The translations under genes were made by a program, and so were the position numbers. From an uncultured Pseudomonadota bacterium (GTDB lineage Bacteria > Myxococcota_A > UBA796 > GCA-2862545), in NCBI GenBank assembly GCA_913061235.1, contig CAJXTB010000007.1, positions 1 to 64,000 of the forward strand: a stretch of 64,000 bases of DNA, read 5' to 3'. Under the pieces are notes generated by a model, which was given only the letters and a program-made list of their open reading frames with translations, made no database searches and was not told the origin of the DNA. This document shows positions 52,138 through 61,183 of this stretch, piece after piece. Each line of letters starts with the position of its first letter. The stretch's first letter is position 1.

Positions 52138-52805
52138 ATGCGACTCGTCTCACACCTCACTGCGCTGTCACTGGTTGTCGCCTGTGCCTGCGCCCGAGAC
52201 CCCTCCCATGTGTTGATCCCAACGCCTCGTCGGACCTAGACGCGGTCCGAGAGTGGACCGGCCATGCCCGTGTGGTGTTGTTGGGCCACTCATGGGGTGG
52301 ACCGCTGATTCTGGACTACCTCTCGCGTCATCCAGAGAACGTCGCTGGCGCCATTGTTGTGGGGTCGGGTGCGGTGGTCAGCGAGGCCTACCAGCACGTG
52401 TCGCACAGGCCTCTGCCCGAAGACATGCCGCCAATACCGGAGGACGTGGACCCGTCCTGCGCCAGCTGGTGGCCGGCGATGCTGCACTACTACCCGGACC
52501 CCGACCTGTTCGAACCCGAGCACCTCGCCGGCACCTGTCATGATGACATCTCCCGGATGGTCTGGCAGAACGTCCGGGACGACGATGTTGCCCCACGTTT
52601 GGCAGAGGTTGATGCCCCGATTCTCGTCTGGTACGGAGGATACGACCCGCTCGCTGTGCTCCGACCGAATCTGCTCGGTGCCCTTCGCAACGCCGACATC
52701 ACCGATGTGTTCGTCGAAGACTGCGGTCACCGGCCCATGTTCCAGTGCCCAGACGTCTTGTACCGGGACATCGAGCCGTGGATGAACGATGTTGTGTCGC
52801 GCTGA
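52138..52805 (+). pseudogene. Broken alpha/beta hydrolase (prolyl-aminopeptidase-like)
   Basis: The lipoprotein signal (MRLVSHLTALSLVVACAC, from 52138) runs into a stop at 52237. The hydrolase continues in another frame from about 52214: DPNASSDLDAVREWTGHARVVLLGHSWGGPL, with the nucleophile Ser in GHSWGG, Asp in LVWYGGYDPLA and His in EDCGHRPMFQ. The stretch that should hold the oxyanion HGGPG loop and first strands (~80 residues) is missing. An internal deletion with frameshift is the simplest reading. A GTG at 52272 could still start a truncated protein. Confidence 0.7.
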
Positions 52806-52868
52806 GCGGCTGTGTCAGGCGACGACCTGCGGATGGTTTAGGGTATATCGCTGCATACGGAGCTTCTG

Positions 52869-53285
52869 ATGGACTCACTATTGGATGTATTGCTGGGCTG
52901 GGGCCGACTAGGTGGCGTTGTGTTGCTGCTCGTTGCGGCTGCGCTCTTTGGTCTGTGCTTGTTTGATTACAGTACTACTGGAAGCTACTTTATCGTTGTG
53001 CCTGGCTTGGCGATTGCCCTGTTGGTGCCGGCCTTGATGCTTCTGGTGATGGGAAACCCAGAAAACCGGCATTTTACCTTGAATACTGAGGAGTCTCAAG
53101 GGCCGAGTCTCAGCGTGCCCGAGCTGATGGCAGACATGGCCTCACGTACGCGACCGTTTTGGGTCTGCACACATTGCAAGATGATCACGGGACCTGGAGT
53201 CTGCCTGAAATGCGACCAATCGAGCACGGTCTACACGGTCATGGATGACGAGGACCTGCGGATGGTTCTTGTGGCGCTTGACTAG
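52869..53285 (+). CDS. Small membrane protein with zinc ribbon
   Basis: 138 aa. Two transmembrane helices (about 15-35 and 42-62) are followed by a soluble domain with WVCTHCKMITGPGVCLKCDQ, a four-Cys zinc ribbon. The C-terminus (VYTVMDDEDLRMVLVALD) is acidic. No named family. It follows the broken hydrolase and precedes the fifth stalk gene. Confidence 0.7.
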   Translation: MDSLLDVLLGWGRLGGVVLLLVAAALFGLCLFDYSTTGSYFIVVPGLAIALLVPALMLLVMGNPENRHFTLNTEESQGPSLSVPELMADMASRTRPFWVCTHCKMITGPGVCLKCDQSSTVYTVMDDEDLRMVLVALD

Positions 53286-53529
53286 AGGGTGTCTGAATCT
53301 CGCTGTGTCTCGGCGCTGATACAAGCACCCTAATGCGGACTCTGCTCGTATTCGGTCCGCCGCCGAGACAAGCGGTAGCCTGACACGATGGGTCGATCGT
53401 GTGGGACGCTGTCAGGTCCATTGCTGCCGACTTCTCCACTCAACGTGGCCGAGCGCCCTTGAACCTGAAGGGAGTGGGAACTATTGTGCCCACGCGCGGG
53501 CATTCCGCGGAAACCCTGGGGAGATCACG

Positions 53530-54819
53530 ATGACCACACGCCTTGTATTGACGATGACCGGCCTGTTTGGCCTTTGTAGCGCTGCGCTTGCAGCAGATAG
53601 CAACACCAACGGATGCGAAGACTCGTATGAGGTTGGTGGAACCTGCGTCTCTATCTCTGCCACTTTAGACCCAAGCGTCACGGTCGGCGCCGGGAGCCAA
53701 GTTGGTGAATTCGCCGCCATTGGACCCGATGTGGACCTTGGAGCAAGCGTAACCGTCGGAGCTCGTGCTGAAATCTTAGGTGCTGTTGGCGTTACGGGAC
53801 CCTTCGCCATTGGTGACAATACCGTGATTGGCCGGAATGCGGTTCTGGGAGCGGGGGCGGCTACAGGCAACGACGTCACAATCGGGCGCAACGTCGAGGT
53901 CGGAACCGGACTTGATATTGGTCAGGGCTCCTTTATCGGCTTCGACACGGATGTCGGCGTTGAGGTAACGATCGGTACGAGTGTGGCGATTGGGTCCATC
54001 GCGGAGGTAGGTGACTATGCATCCATTGGCAACGGCGCGGTGCTTGCTCGTGGCGTAAAGGTGCTGGATGCAGCGAGCGCTCCTGGCGGCTCATCCATCG
54101 ACGGTATTGTGGGGCCCTTCACCGAGATTGGTGCGGGCTCGTCGATTGCTGCCACAAGCCGACTGCGCAAAGACGTGACTCTGGGCACCAATGTGACCAT
54201 TGAGGCAGGCGTTCGCATTGCTCGTGACGTTGTCATTGGTGACGGTGCTACGATTTCTGCTAATGCCATTATTGGCGCCGGCGCAGAGATCATTGCTGGA
54301 CAAACGGTTGACCCGGGTGTTCGCGTTGGTCGCGGCGAGACGGTGGGTCCGTTGAATGGTCCAGAGACCGTCTATACCCAGCTCGGCTTGTCCTCCTTCG
54401 GAGTCGATACGGGCGCTACAACGCACACCTTCGGCACGATTCCTGGCATGGCGGGGCAGGCCATCGAAATTATGCAGGTTGGCATGTGTGGAGACTCCGA
54501 CGCTCAGTCTGGAGACAATCGCTTTCGGGCAGCTGGCGCGGGTCTGGACATTTCGTGGGTTGCGGGTCAGCAAACTACAGCAGCTACCTACAGGCTTCCC
54601 CCCACAACCATCAACAGTCCCGGTCATGGCATGACCAGTCAGACCGTAAGCCATCAAGCAGACGTGGGTGCGGACGTGACGGTGTCCTGGGACTACCACG
54701 TCGATTACGATGGCCAGTACTGCTACCTTGCAGATGATGGATTTGGGAACTCTTTCAATGACTCGGCAACCGTCTCAACCGTTCGGGTCTGGATTGTCTA
54801 CCGCTACGTGACTCTGTAA
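53530..54819 (+). CDS. Secreted beta-helix stalk protein, beta-sandwich tip (paralogue 5)
   Basis: 429 aa. The start at 53530 follows GGGGAG; signal peptide ends ALA. Family signature DSNTNGCEDSYEVGGTCV, then hexapeptide helix (about 35-275; TVGAGSQVGEFAAIGPDV, VLARGVKVLDAASAPGGSS). The tip (about 280-429) has TTHTFGTIPGMAGQAIEIM, VTVSWDYHVDYDGQYCYLADDG and ends TVRVWIVYRYVTL, looking like a small beta-sandwich (lectin-like). Unlike paralogues 1, 2 and 4 it has no fibrinogen-like start. Confidence 0.83.
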   Translation: MTTRLVLTMTGLFGLCSAALAADSNTNGCEDSYEVGGTCVSISATLDPSVTVGAGSQVGEFAAIGPDVDLGASVTVGARAEILGAVGVTGPFAIGDNTVIGRNAVLGAGAATGNDVTIGRNVEVGTGLDIGQGSFIGFDTDVGVEVTIGTSVAIGSIAEVGDYASIGNGAVLARGVKVLDAASAPGGSSIDGIVGPFTEIGAGSSIAATSRLRKDVTLGTNVTIEAGVRIARDVVIGDGATISANAIIGAGAEIIAGQTVDPGVRVGRGETVGPLNGPETVYTQLGLSSFGVDTGATTHTFGTIPGMAGQAIEIMQVGMCGDSDAQSGDNRFRAAGAGLDISWVAGQQTTAATYRLPPTTINSPGHGMTSQTVSHQADVGADVTVSWDYHVDYDGQYCYLADDGFGNSFNDSATVSTVRVWIVYRYVTL

Positions 54820-54832
54820 GGATTGAGTGCGG

Positions 54833-54858
54833 CGCCGGACCGGTGGACCGGGTCCGGC
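54833..54858 (+). terminator. Hairpin after stalk gene 5
   Basis: GCCGGACC (54834-54841) pairs with GGTCCGGC (54851-54858), 14 bases after the stop, with further imperfect pairing outside. No T tract. Confidence 0.5.
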
Positions 54859-55004
54859 ACCGCTCGCCCGTGCGCCAAAAAATGCCGAGGCGTGCCGCCG
54901 GCGACGGTGGGTACGATGCTCCGAATACGACCGGTGAGGGGCTCTAGGCGACACAGATTGTGAGACCGGCTCGCTGCATGGGTGTACGCTGCTTGCAGAG
55001 AGGT

Positions 55005-56174
55005 ATGCGAATGCGACTCGGTGTAGCGAAGGACGGAGCGGCAGAGACACGCGTGGCGGTCGTGCCGGGCAGTGTCAAGAAGCTCAAAGCGGTCGGGTTG
55101 GACGTTCACGTGGAGTCTGGTGCTGGCGCTGCAGCGGGGTTTAGCGATGCCGCTTACGCCGACGCGGGTGCCGTGATTGACGACGCCGCAACGGTTCGCG
55201 CCTGCGATGTTGTGGTGTCACTCGGACTGCAGCCGGCGCCCTCGCTCGCCACAGGCACGGTTCATGTGTGTGTTGCCGACCCCTTCCGCAACACCGATGG
55301 CGTTCGCGAGTGTCTGGCGCACGGCATCCAGCTGCTCTCGCTCGACCTCATTCCTCGTCGATTGTCGCGCGCCCAGTCTATGGACGTGAACTCGAGCCAG
55401 GACAGCCTTGCGGGCTACCGAGCGGTGCTCGTCGGTGCTGCGCACTTGGGCAAGGTCATCCCCATGATGACCACGTCGGCGGGGACCGTGCGACCTGCGC
55501 GCTTCGTCGTCATGGGCAGCGGGGTCGCTGGGCTTCAGGCCATTGCCACAGCTCGGCGGTTGGGGGCGGTGGTGTACGCTTCAGACGTTCGCCTAGCTGC
55601 GAAGGAGCAGATCGAGTCGGTCGGGGGACGCTTCATTCACGTAGACGGCATGGAAGACTTTGAGGACGCCTCTGGCTACGCCAAGCCGCTCACGCCCGAG
55701 TTCATCGAGACCGTCAACAATGCCGTCAATGACGTTGCTTCTGACGCCGACGTAGTCATTACGACGGCGCGCATCTTTGGTCGGACCGCACCCATCACCA
55801 TTCCAGCGGACGCCGTCGCTCGGTACAAGCCTGGCTCGGTCATCGTGGACATGAACGTGGATTCGGGAGGGAACTGTGCGCTCAGCCAACCCGGGCTTGT
55901 GCACACCACAGACCGTGGGGTCATCATTGTGGGGCTGACCAACCTGCCCGGCCAGGTAGCCGAGACGGCGAGCACATTGTTCAGCAACAACCTGACCCAA
56001 CTCCTGGTCTCCCTCGTACGCGACGGTGCCTTGACTCTGGACCCAGAAGACCCCATTCTCGTGGGTCCGCCCAAGGGAGACCCGCTCTACGTTCCCGACA
56101 TGGGCGGTGTTCTCGTGTGCCAAGACGGCGCGATTCACCCCACACAGGCCAGGCTGGCCAAGGTGCTCGCATGA
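55005..56174 (+). CDS. pntAA: NAD(P) transhydrogenase subunit alpha part 1 (soluble dI)
   Basis: 389 aa. The start at 55005 follows GAGAGGT and begins MRMRLGVAKDGAAETRVAV, as in the family. NAD site: VVMGSGVAGLQAIATARRLGA; SSQDSLAGYRAV (RQD-loop region); EDFEDASGYAKPL and IFGRTAPITI typical of PntA. First gene of a split-subunit pntAA-pntAB-pntB operon, coupling NADH to NADPH hydride transfer with proton movement. Confidence 0.95.
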   Translation: MRMRLGVAKDGAAETRVAVVPGSVKKLKAVGLDVHVESGAGAAAGFSDAAYADAGAVIDDAATVRACDVVVSLGLQPAPSLATGTVHVCVADPFRNTDGVRECLAHGIQLLSLDLIPRRLSRAQSMDVNSSQDSLAGYRAVLVGAAHLGKVIPMMTTSAGTVRPARFVVMGSGVAGLQAIATARRLGAVVYASDVRLAAKEQIESVGGRFIHVDGMEDFEDASGYAKPLTPEFIETVNNAVNDVASDADVVITTARIFGRTAPITIPADAVARYKPGSVIVDMNVDSGGNCALSQPGLVHTTDRGVIIVGLTNLPGQVAETASTLFSNNLTQLLVSLVRDGALTLDPEDPILVGPPKGDPLYVPDMGGVLVCQDGAIHPTQARLAKVLA

Positions 56175-56494
56175 CTCTCACCATCCCGGCCCTCATCGCC
56201 GCCATCACCCTGTTCGTGATGGCCATCTTCCTTGGCTTTGAGCTGATCACAAAGGTGCCGCCCACGCTGCACACGCCGCTGATGAGCGGGTCCAATGCCA
56301 TCTCGGGAATCAGCATTGTTGGCGCGCTCTTCTTGTCGAACGTAGCGTTTACCGGTGGCTCAACGGCGCTGTCTGGCTGGCTCGCCTTTGCGGCTCTTGT
56401 GTTGGCGACCGTCAACGTGGTGGGGGGCTTTGCGGTGACTGGCCGAATGATGGGCATGATTGCGGGTCGTAAGCGCGACAAGGACCCGTCATGA
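56171..56494 (+). CDS. pntAB: NAD(P) transhydrogenase subunit alpha part 2 (membrane)
   Basis: 107 aa; ATGA overlap with pntAA. Three to four transmembrane helices; TKVPPTLHTPLMSGSNAISGI is the diagnostic PntAB signature (dII). ATGA overlap with pntB too. It forms the proton channel together with PntB. Confidence 0.95.
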   Translation: MTLTIPALIAAITLFVMAIFLGFELITKVPPTLHTPLMSGSNAISGISIVGALFLSNVAFTGGSTALSGWLAFAALVLATVNVVGGFAVTGRMMGMIAGRKRDKDPS

Positions 56495-57918
56495 GCTTCG
56501 ACCCTGCGCTGCTCGACCTCGGCTATGTGGTCTCGGCTGTTCTGTTCATTGTAGGTCTGAAGAACCTGGGCCATCCGCGCACGGCTCCACGCGGCAATCG
56601 TATTGGCGCGCTGGCTATGCTCATCGCGGTCCTCACCACGCTGGCTGTCATGCAGTCGCGAGGGGACGGAATCATTGGCTGGCCGCTGATTCTCGGCGGC
56701 ATGGGCCTCGGCACCGCCATTGGTCTGCTGATGGCCTACCGAGTGAAGATGACGCAGGTGCCCGAGATGGTGGCGCTGCTGAATGGGTTTGGCGGGGCTG
56801 CGAGCGCTCTCGTTGCGCTGTCCGAGGTCGTTGGGCGGGTCCAACGCAATGACCTGCCAGAGGGACTGGCCCTGTGGGTCGCGTGGCTGGCCATTGGCCT
56901 GTCGGCTCTTGTGGGATGGGCCACCTTGACCGGAAGCCTGGTGGCCATGTTCAAGCTCATGGGTGGAATCACCCTGTTTGGACGATGGATTCGCACGCCC
57001 ACGTGGGGTCCGGCGTGGCTGAATATTGTGAAGGTTGTCGTGGCAGTGGCCATCGTTGGCCTCATCGTCACCAGCGTTGTGCAGCCCGGCAACCTATGGA
57101 TTGTGGCGGCGATTGTGGCGCTGTCGTGTCTGCTGGGCGTTCTTGTGGTGCTCCCGATTGGCGGGGCGGACATGCCGGTGGTCGTGAGTCTACTCAACGC
57201 CATGTCCGGTATCGCAGCGGCGTTCACCGGCTTTATCCTGAACAACAGTGTTCTCATTGTCGCAGGCTCGCTGGTCGGTGCGAGCGGACTCATCCTCACG
57301 TTCATCATGTGCAAGGCCATGAACCGGCGCTTGGTGGATGTTCTGTTTAGCTCCTTTGGCGGCGGTCCTGCAGACACGGTCACGCGGACCAAGGTCGGCA
57401 GTGACCCGGACGAGGTGGCCATGCTGTTGGATGGGGCGCAGAAGGTCATTGTGGTTCCAGGCTACGGAATGGCCGTGAGCCAGGCCCAGCACGCCGTGCG
57501 CGAGTTCGCTGAGCTGCTGCGCGACACCTACGGCACTGAGGTCTTGTACGCGATTCATCCGGTCGCAGGACGCATGCCGGGACATATGAACGTGCTGCTT
57601 GCCGAGGCTCAGGTTCCCTACGAGTTGCAGATTGAGCTGGACGAAGCAAACAATCAGTTCGCGACCTGTGACCTTGTTTTGGTGCTCGGGGCGAATGACA
57701 CCGTCAACCCTGCGGCCCGTTCTGGCGAGGGCCCCCTCGCCGGCATGCCGATTCTCAACGTAGACCAGGCTCCGGTTGTCGTCGTCATCAAGCGAAGCTT
57801 GTCCGTTGGCTATGCGGGAGTAGACAACGACCTGTTCTACATGAACAAGACCATGATGCTGTTTGGCGACGGCAAGAAGATGATGGGCGAGCTGAACGCG
57901 GCCATCAAAGACGCCTGA
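56491..57918 (+). CDS. pntB: NAD(P) transhydrogenase subunit beta
   Basis: 475 aa. About eight to nine transmembrane helices (dII) to residue ~290, including ADMPVVVSLLNAMSGIAAAFTGF, then the soluble NADP-binding dIII: VIVVPGYGMAVSQAQHAVRE, HPVAGRMPGHMNVLLAEA, LGANDTVNPAA, VIKRSLSVGYAGVDNDLFY. Complete. Last gene of the pnt operon. Confidence 0.96.
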   Translation: MSFDPALLDLGYVVSAVLFIVGLKNLGHPRTAPRGNRIGALAMLIAVLTTLAVMQSRGDGIIGWPLILGGMGLGTAIGLLMAYRVKMTQVPEMVALLNGFGGAASALVALSEVVGRVQRNDLPEGLALWVAWLAIGLSALVGWATLTGSLVAMFKLMGGITLFGRWIRTPTWGPAWLNIVKVVVAVAIVGLIVTSVVQPGNLWIVAAIVALSCLLGVLVVLPIGGADMPVVVSLLNAMSGIAAAFTGFILNNSVLIVAGSLVGASGLILTFIMCKAMNRRLVDVLFSSFGGGPADTVTRTKVGSDPDEVAMLLDGAQKVIVVPGYGMAVSQAQHAVREFAELLRDTYGTEVLYAIHPVAGRMPGHMNVLLAEAQVPYELQIELDEANNQFATCDLVLVLGANDTVNPAARSGEGPLAGMPILNVDQAPVVVVIKRSLSVGYAGVDNDLFYMNKTMMLFGDGKKMMGELNAAIKDA

Positions 57919-57936
57919 AAGCTACTGAACAACCCG

Positions 57937-58503
57937 CTACAGCGGTCCGAACTCGGAGCCTGTAAAGGTCGTTGCGCTCGCGCTTCGACGGGAACTCCCA
58001 GTCGAGATGCAGACGACGGTCAGGGTCACCGTGACGTTTGAGCCACTCACGTTGGTGCCCTGAATTTCCCAGCCCAGATCTCCTTCAAAGGACAGTGGGA
58101 AGTCTGACGTTAGGTCGAAACCGGTACTTCCTCCAGGTAAGTCGGTGAAGTAGCCTCCGGTCATGACGAGGTCGCCCGGTTCACAGGCTTTGGTCATGAC
58201 GAACCAGTTGTTCGTTGGAATGGTGTTCACGAGAGTCTCTACGTAGACAGCGTTGTCGTCCACGAGACCCGCAGGACCGGCCGGTCCTTGAAGACCGGTG
58301 GGGCCAACGGCACCTTCGCTTCCAGCGGGACCTTCGCTGCCGACTGCTCCCGCGGGACCTGCAGGACCCGCAGGACCCGCAGGACCTGTCTCACCGGAGG
58401 GTCCTGTGCTTCCAGGCTCGCCTTGTTCGCCTGCTGAGCAGGCCGTGAGTGTCAGAGTTGCTGCTGCCGCTACTACCAGTGAAGCCAATCGAACCATCGT
58501 CAT
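57937..58503 (-). CDS. Collagen-like lipoprotein
   Basis: 188 aa from ATG 58503. Lipobox LTLTAC. About 18 Gly-X-Y triplets follow the Cys ([20 protein letters not shown] and on), forming a collagen-like rod of some 55 residues. The C-terminal head (~100 residues; [36 protein letters not shown]) ends in Leu. It would stand out from the outer membrane as a stalk with a head, the same design idea as the beta-helix proteins. Convergent with pntB. Confidence 0.8.
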   Translation of the reverse strand: MTMVRLASLVVAAAATLTLTACSAGEQGEPGSTGPSGETGPAGPAGPAGPAGAVGSEGPAGSEGAVGPTGLQGPAGPAGLVDDNAVYVETLVNTIPTNNWFVMTKACEPGDLVMTGGYFTDLPGGSTGFDLTSDFPLSFEGDLGWEIQGTNVSGSNVTVTLTVVCISTGSSRRSASATTFTGSEFGPL

Positions 58504-58669
58504 AGGTCCTCCTGGAGACCAGCTAGCGTGGTGCACACCATTCTCCTGACCTAGGCGCTAGTTGTTACCGCGGTCACAGCGCCCTCTTGGGGGTGTGCAT
58601 GGGCCGCTATGGTGTGCTGAGTGTGCCCTCTGGACGCTTCCTTGTCGGCTGCGTTTGGGCAGACGGAGC

Positions 58670-60670
58670 CTACTGCTCGACCGGGCCGATGTCCCAGGCA
58701 TCCACTGGGCGTGACGTTCCGTAGATGTCGGAGTCGGCATGGACGGATGTCAGGTAGGGCGACGGGTCTGTACCTGCGCCCATCACAGGACTGCCAGATT
58801 GCGGCGTCCAGTCCTCGTTGGCTGCGTCTGTGAGCAGGGCAGAGACCTCAAGGTTGTTGCTCGCTTCCGTGCAGCCGGTCCACGCGCATGCCTGAAGGGC
58901 TTCGAGTGTGGTGATGGTGACCGATGGGATGCCTGTGTTGCCGCTGGGGACGTACTGCCGGACCAAGACGTCCGGGCCGGGCTCGAAGACGTTGTTGGCC
59001 AGAGTTGCGGTGCCACCCTCGGCAAGATTCATCATGTGGCTGTCATTTGTGCCGTCGCCTGCGGCCAGAATGGAGTTGACAACGGTAATGTGCGACGGGT
59101 CGGTGGTGCCGCTGACCGTGGCTGTGATGGCGCTACTGCTGAAGCCACTGCCGCCGTACAAGTAGCTGTTGACGAAGATCAGCGTGCCATCGTGGAAGGC
59201 CTCGCCCGCCATGGAGGGCACACCGCCGCGGCTTCCGCCGTACAACGCGCTCGAGACAACGGTGCCTGTGCCGCCGTTGGTTGCCGCTACAGCGCGGGTC
59301 TTGAACGTGGGACCGGAGGATGTGGTGACCACTGACCGGGCGACGAAGAACGAGCCTGTGCCCTGTGCAATGACTCCGGTGGACCCTCCGTGGATGGTGC
59401 AGTCGAGCAGGGTGAGCTGGGCGTTGTCGGTCTCGGCGGCCGCCCTCGTCGCGGTGAGGCTGGAGTTGTTCACAGTCACGGTGCCGCCGGGTGCACGGAG
59501 GGCTGTGTAGGCGGGTCCAATCGTGGAATCGTTGACGGTGACGGTCGCGGAGACCCGAATGTACAGGGCTCCGGATGCGAAGATATCAGGAGTCTGGTGG
59601 TCCACGGTGATGGCTGTTGCAGTGAGCTGTGATGCCAGCCCTTGGATGTACAGGGCTCGGTCGGAAACGCCGGTGAAGTGCGAATTGTCGAGTGTTCCAC
59701 GCGTGCCTGAGAACTGCGCGGTTCCAATCACGGTCAGGTCGTCGACGTCTACGTCCGTGAATGCGTTGTAGCTCTCACCAAGCTGCAGAACGGTGCCTTC
59801 GCCCTCGATGGTGAGGCCAGCGAGAACGGTCGGGGTGAACAGCTCGCGGTGTAGGGTGACGGTCGGTTCGGTCGCTTCGCTGGGGGATTGCATGACGGTG
59901 ACGAACGTGTCGGGGGCGTAGGTCCAGCTGCCGTCGTCGGAGTAGCCGCCAATGAGGGAGACCTGGCCGAGCACCGTCTCGACATACACGCCCTCGGCCA
60001 CGTGCACGGTCTCGCCCGGCTCCGCCTGGTCGAATGCGTACTCTACGGTCAGGAGTGGCTCTGCCTGCGTTCCAGGATTCGCGTCGCTGCCGGACTTGGC
60101 CACGTACAGGTCGGTGGGCCCTGCCGGGTCTTCGCCGTCGCAGTCGCTGTCTACGCCGTCTCCGGGAGTCTCGGGAGCGGTGGGGTAGCGGCTCGGGTCA
60201 TCGTCGTCACAGTCTGCGTCAACGGGGGCATCGGGGGACCAGTCGCCGTCTGGGACAGAGCCGTCTGGACAGGTCTCTTCGGCAGGGTCGCACGCGATGA
60301 CTGAGGTGTTCGAGTAGTATCCATCACCGTCGCAGTCAGGGAACCAAGGCCCGGCGACACCCACGGAAGGGTCGTCGTCATCGCAGTCTTGGTCGGTGAC
60401 GACGCCGTCAGAGTCGCGGTCGGTGTCTAGGTCTGTGTCCGAATCGGTATCGCTGTCGGTGTCCGAATCGGTGTCGCTGTCTCCATCGGTGTCACCGTCA
60501 ACCCCGGTGTCTGTGTCCGAATCGGTGTCCGGCTCTGTGTCCGAATCGGTGTCCGAATCCGCCTCACTGTCGAGGTCGGGCTCCGTGCTCCTGTCGGTGT
60601 CGTCATCAGAGTCGGTGTCGGGCGCTGTGCAGGCCGCGAACAGTAGGGCAAGGAGAGGTAGAGTACGCAT
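58670..60670 (-). CDS. Large lipoprotein: Asp linker, MopE repeats, right-handed beta helix
   Basis: 666 aa. Lipobox LLFAAC. Residues about 18-90 are almost pure Asp-Ser/Asp-Thr (DTDSDTDSDTDSD...). MopE repeats about 90-185 (DQDCDDDDPSVGVAGPWFPD, DGDGYYSNTSVIACDP, DADCDDDDPSRYPT). From about 190 a DUF1565/pectin-lyase-like parallel beta helix begins with LYVAKSGSDANPGTQAEPL and runs through many N/S-rich turns to DWTPQSGSPVMGAGTDPS and DIYGTSRPVDAWDIGPVEQ, the usual end of such domains. Probably a surface carbohydrate-binding or structural protein. Confidence 0.85.
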   Translation of the reverse strand: MRTLPLLALLFAACTAPDTDSDDDTDRSTEPDLDSEADSDTDSDTEPDTDSDTDTGVDGDTDGDSDTDSDTDSDTDSDTDLDTDRDSDGVVTDQDCDDDDPSVGVAGPWFPDCDGDGYYSNTSVIACDPAEETCPDGSVPDGDWSPDAPVDADCDDDDPSRYPTAPETPGDGVDSDCDGEDPAGPTDLYVAKSGSDANPGTQAEPLLTVEYAFDQAEPGETVHVAEGVYVETVLGQVSLIGGYSDDGSWTYAPDTFVTVMQSPSEATEPTVTLHRELFTPTVLAGLTIEGEGTVLQLGESYNAFTDVDVDDLTVIGTAQFSGTRGTLDNSHFTGVSDRALYIQGLASQLTATAITVDHQTPDIFASGALYIRVSATVTVNDSTIGPAYTALRAPGGTVTVNNSSLTATRAAAETDNAQLTLLDCTIHGGSTGVIAQGTGSFFVARSVVTTSSGPTFKTRAVAATNGGTGTVVSSALYGGSRGGVPSMAGEAFHDGTLIFVNSYLYGGSGFSSSAITATVSGTTDPSHITVVNSILAAGDGTNDSHMMNLAEGGTATLANNVFEPGPDVLVRQYVPSGNTGIPSVTITTLEALQACAWTGCTEASNNLEVSALLTDAANEDWTPQSGSPVMGAGTDPSPYLTSVHADSDIYGTSRPVDAWDIGPVEQ
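60430..60620 (-). repeat. Low-complexity hexanucleotide-like repeat (Asp-Ser/Asp-Thr codons)
   Basis: Many copies of TCGGTGTCCGAA / TCGGTATCG-type units on the plus strand encode the Asp-rich linker. In-frame 6-base units allow length change without frameshift. Confidence 0.7.
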
Positions 60671-60811
60671 TCCTCCAGCCTAAATGCTGGCACGCGAAAT
60701 TGCGAGGAGCGGCGGTTGGTTTGGGTCGAGCTGCCTGTCGAGTCGTTGTGCTGGCCGACGTTCCTTCCCGTGGCGTACACTGTGTCTACGACCCCAGCGA
60801 ACGAGGTTTTT

Positions 60812-61129
60812 ATGCGCAGCATGTTGGTATTGGCAGCAGGATTCTTGACCCTAGTGGCGTGCGGTGGTGGCGACGACCCAGAGCTCGCGTGCCCCAACCT
60901 CGACGAGACGGCATGTGTAGCGGACGATTCCTGCCTGGCGTTGGTGGGTGGGCAAGTTGTGGATGCTGCCTGCGACTCCAGCCAGGGGCCGCCGTCATTT
61001 CAGGGCTGCATTGACGACCCAGGCGGCTGCGACGACGTCATCACCGTAGGCACCGCACCGGGTGGGACCCAGTACCGGTTCCCTGACAGCTGTGTGCCGG
61101 ACGACTTTACCTCCGAAGCCTGCTTCTAA
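60812..61129 (+). CDS. Small Cys-rich lipoprotein
   Basis: 105 aa from ATG 60812. Lipobox LTLVAC. The mature part has eight or more Cys: LACPNLDETACVADDSCLAL, DAACDSSQG, FQGCIDDPGGCDDVI, DSCVPDDFTSEACF. Looks like a small disulphide-rich surface domain. No family recognised. Divergent from the big lipoprotein at 58670. Confidence 0.72.
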   Translation: MRSMLVLAAGFLTLVACGGGDDPELACPNLDETACVADDSCLALVGGQVVDAACDSSQGPPSFQGCIDDPGGCDDVITVGTAPGGTQYRFPDSCVPDDFTSEACF

Positions 61130-61166
61130 AAAAAACGCCGGCGTCCCAGGGTTGGGACGCCGGCGT
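61128..61166 (-). terminator. Strong intrinsic terminator
   Basis: ACGCCGGCGTCCCA (61135-61148) pairs perfectly with TGGGACGCCGGCGT (61153-61166), loop of 4; on the minus strand it is followed by eight T. It ends the large gene at 61184 and may also stop the plus-strand gene. Confidence 0.9.
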
Positions 61167-61183
61167 CATTCACGCGTGAACCG

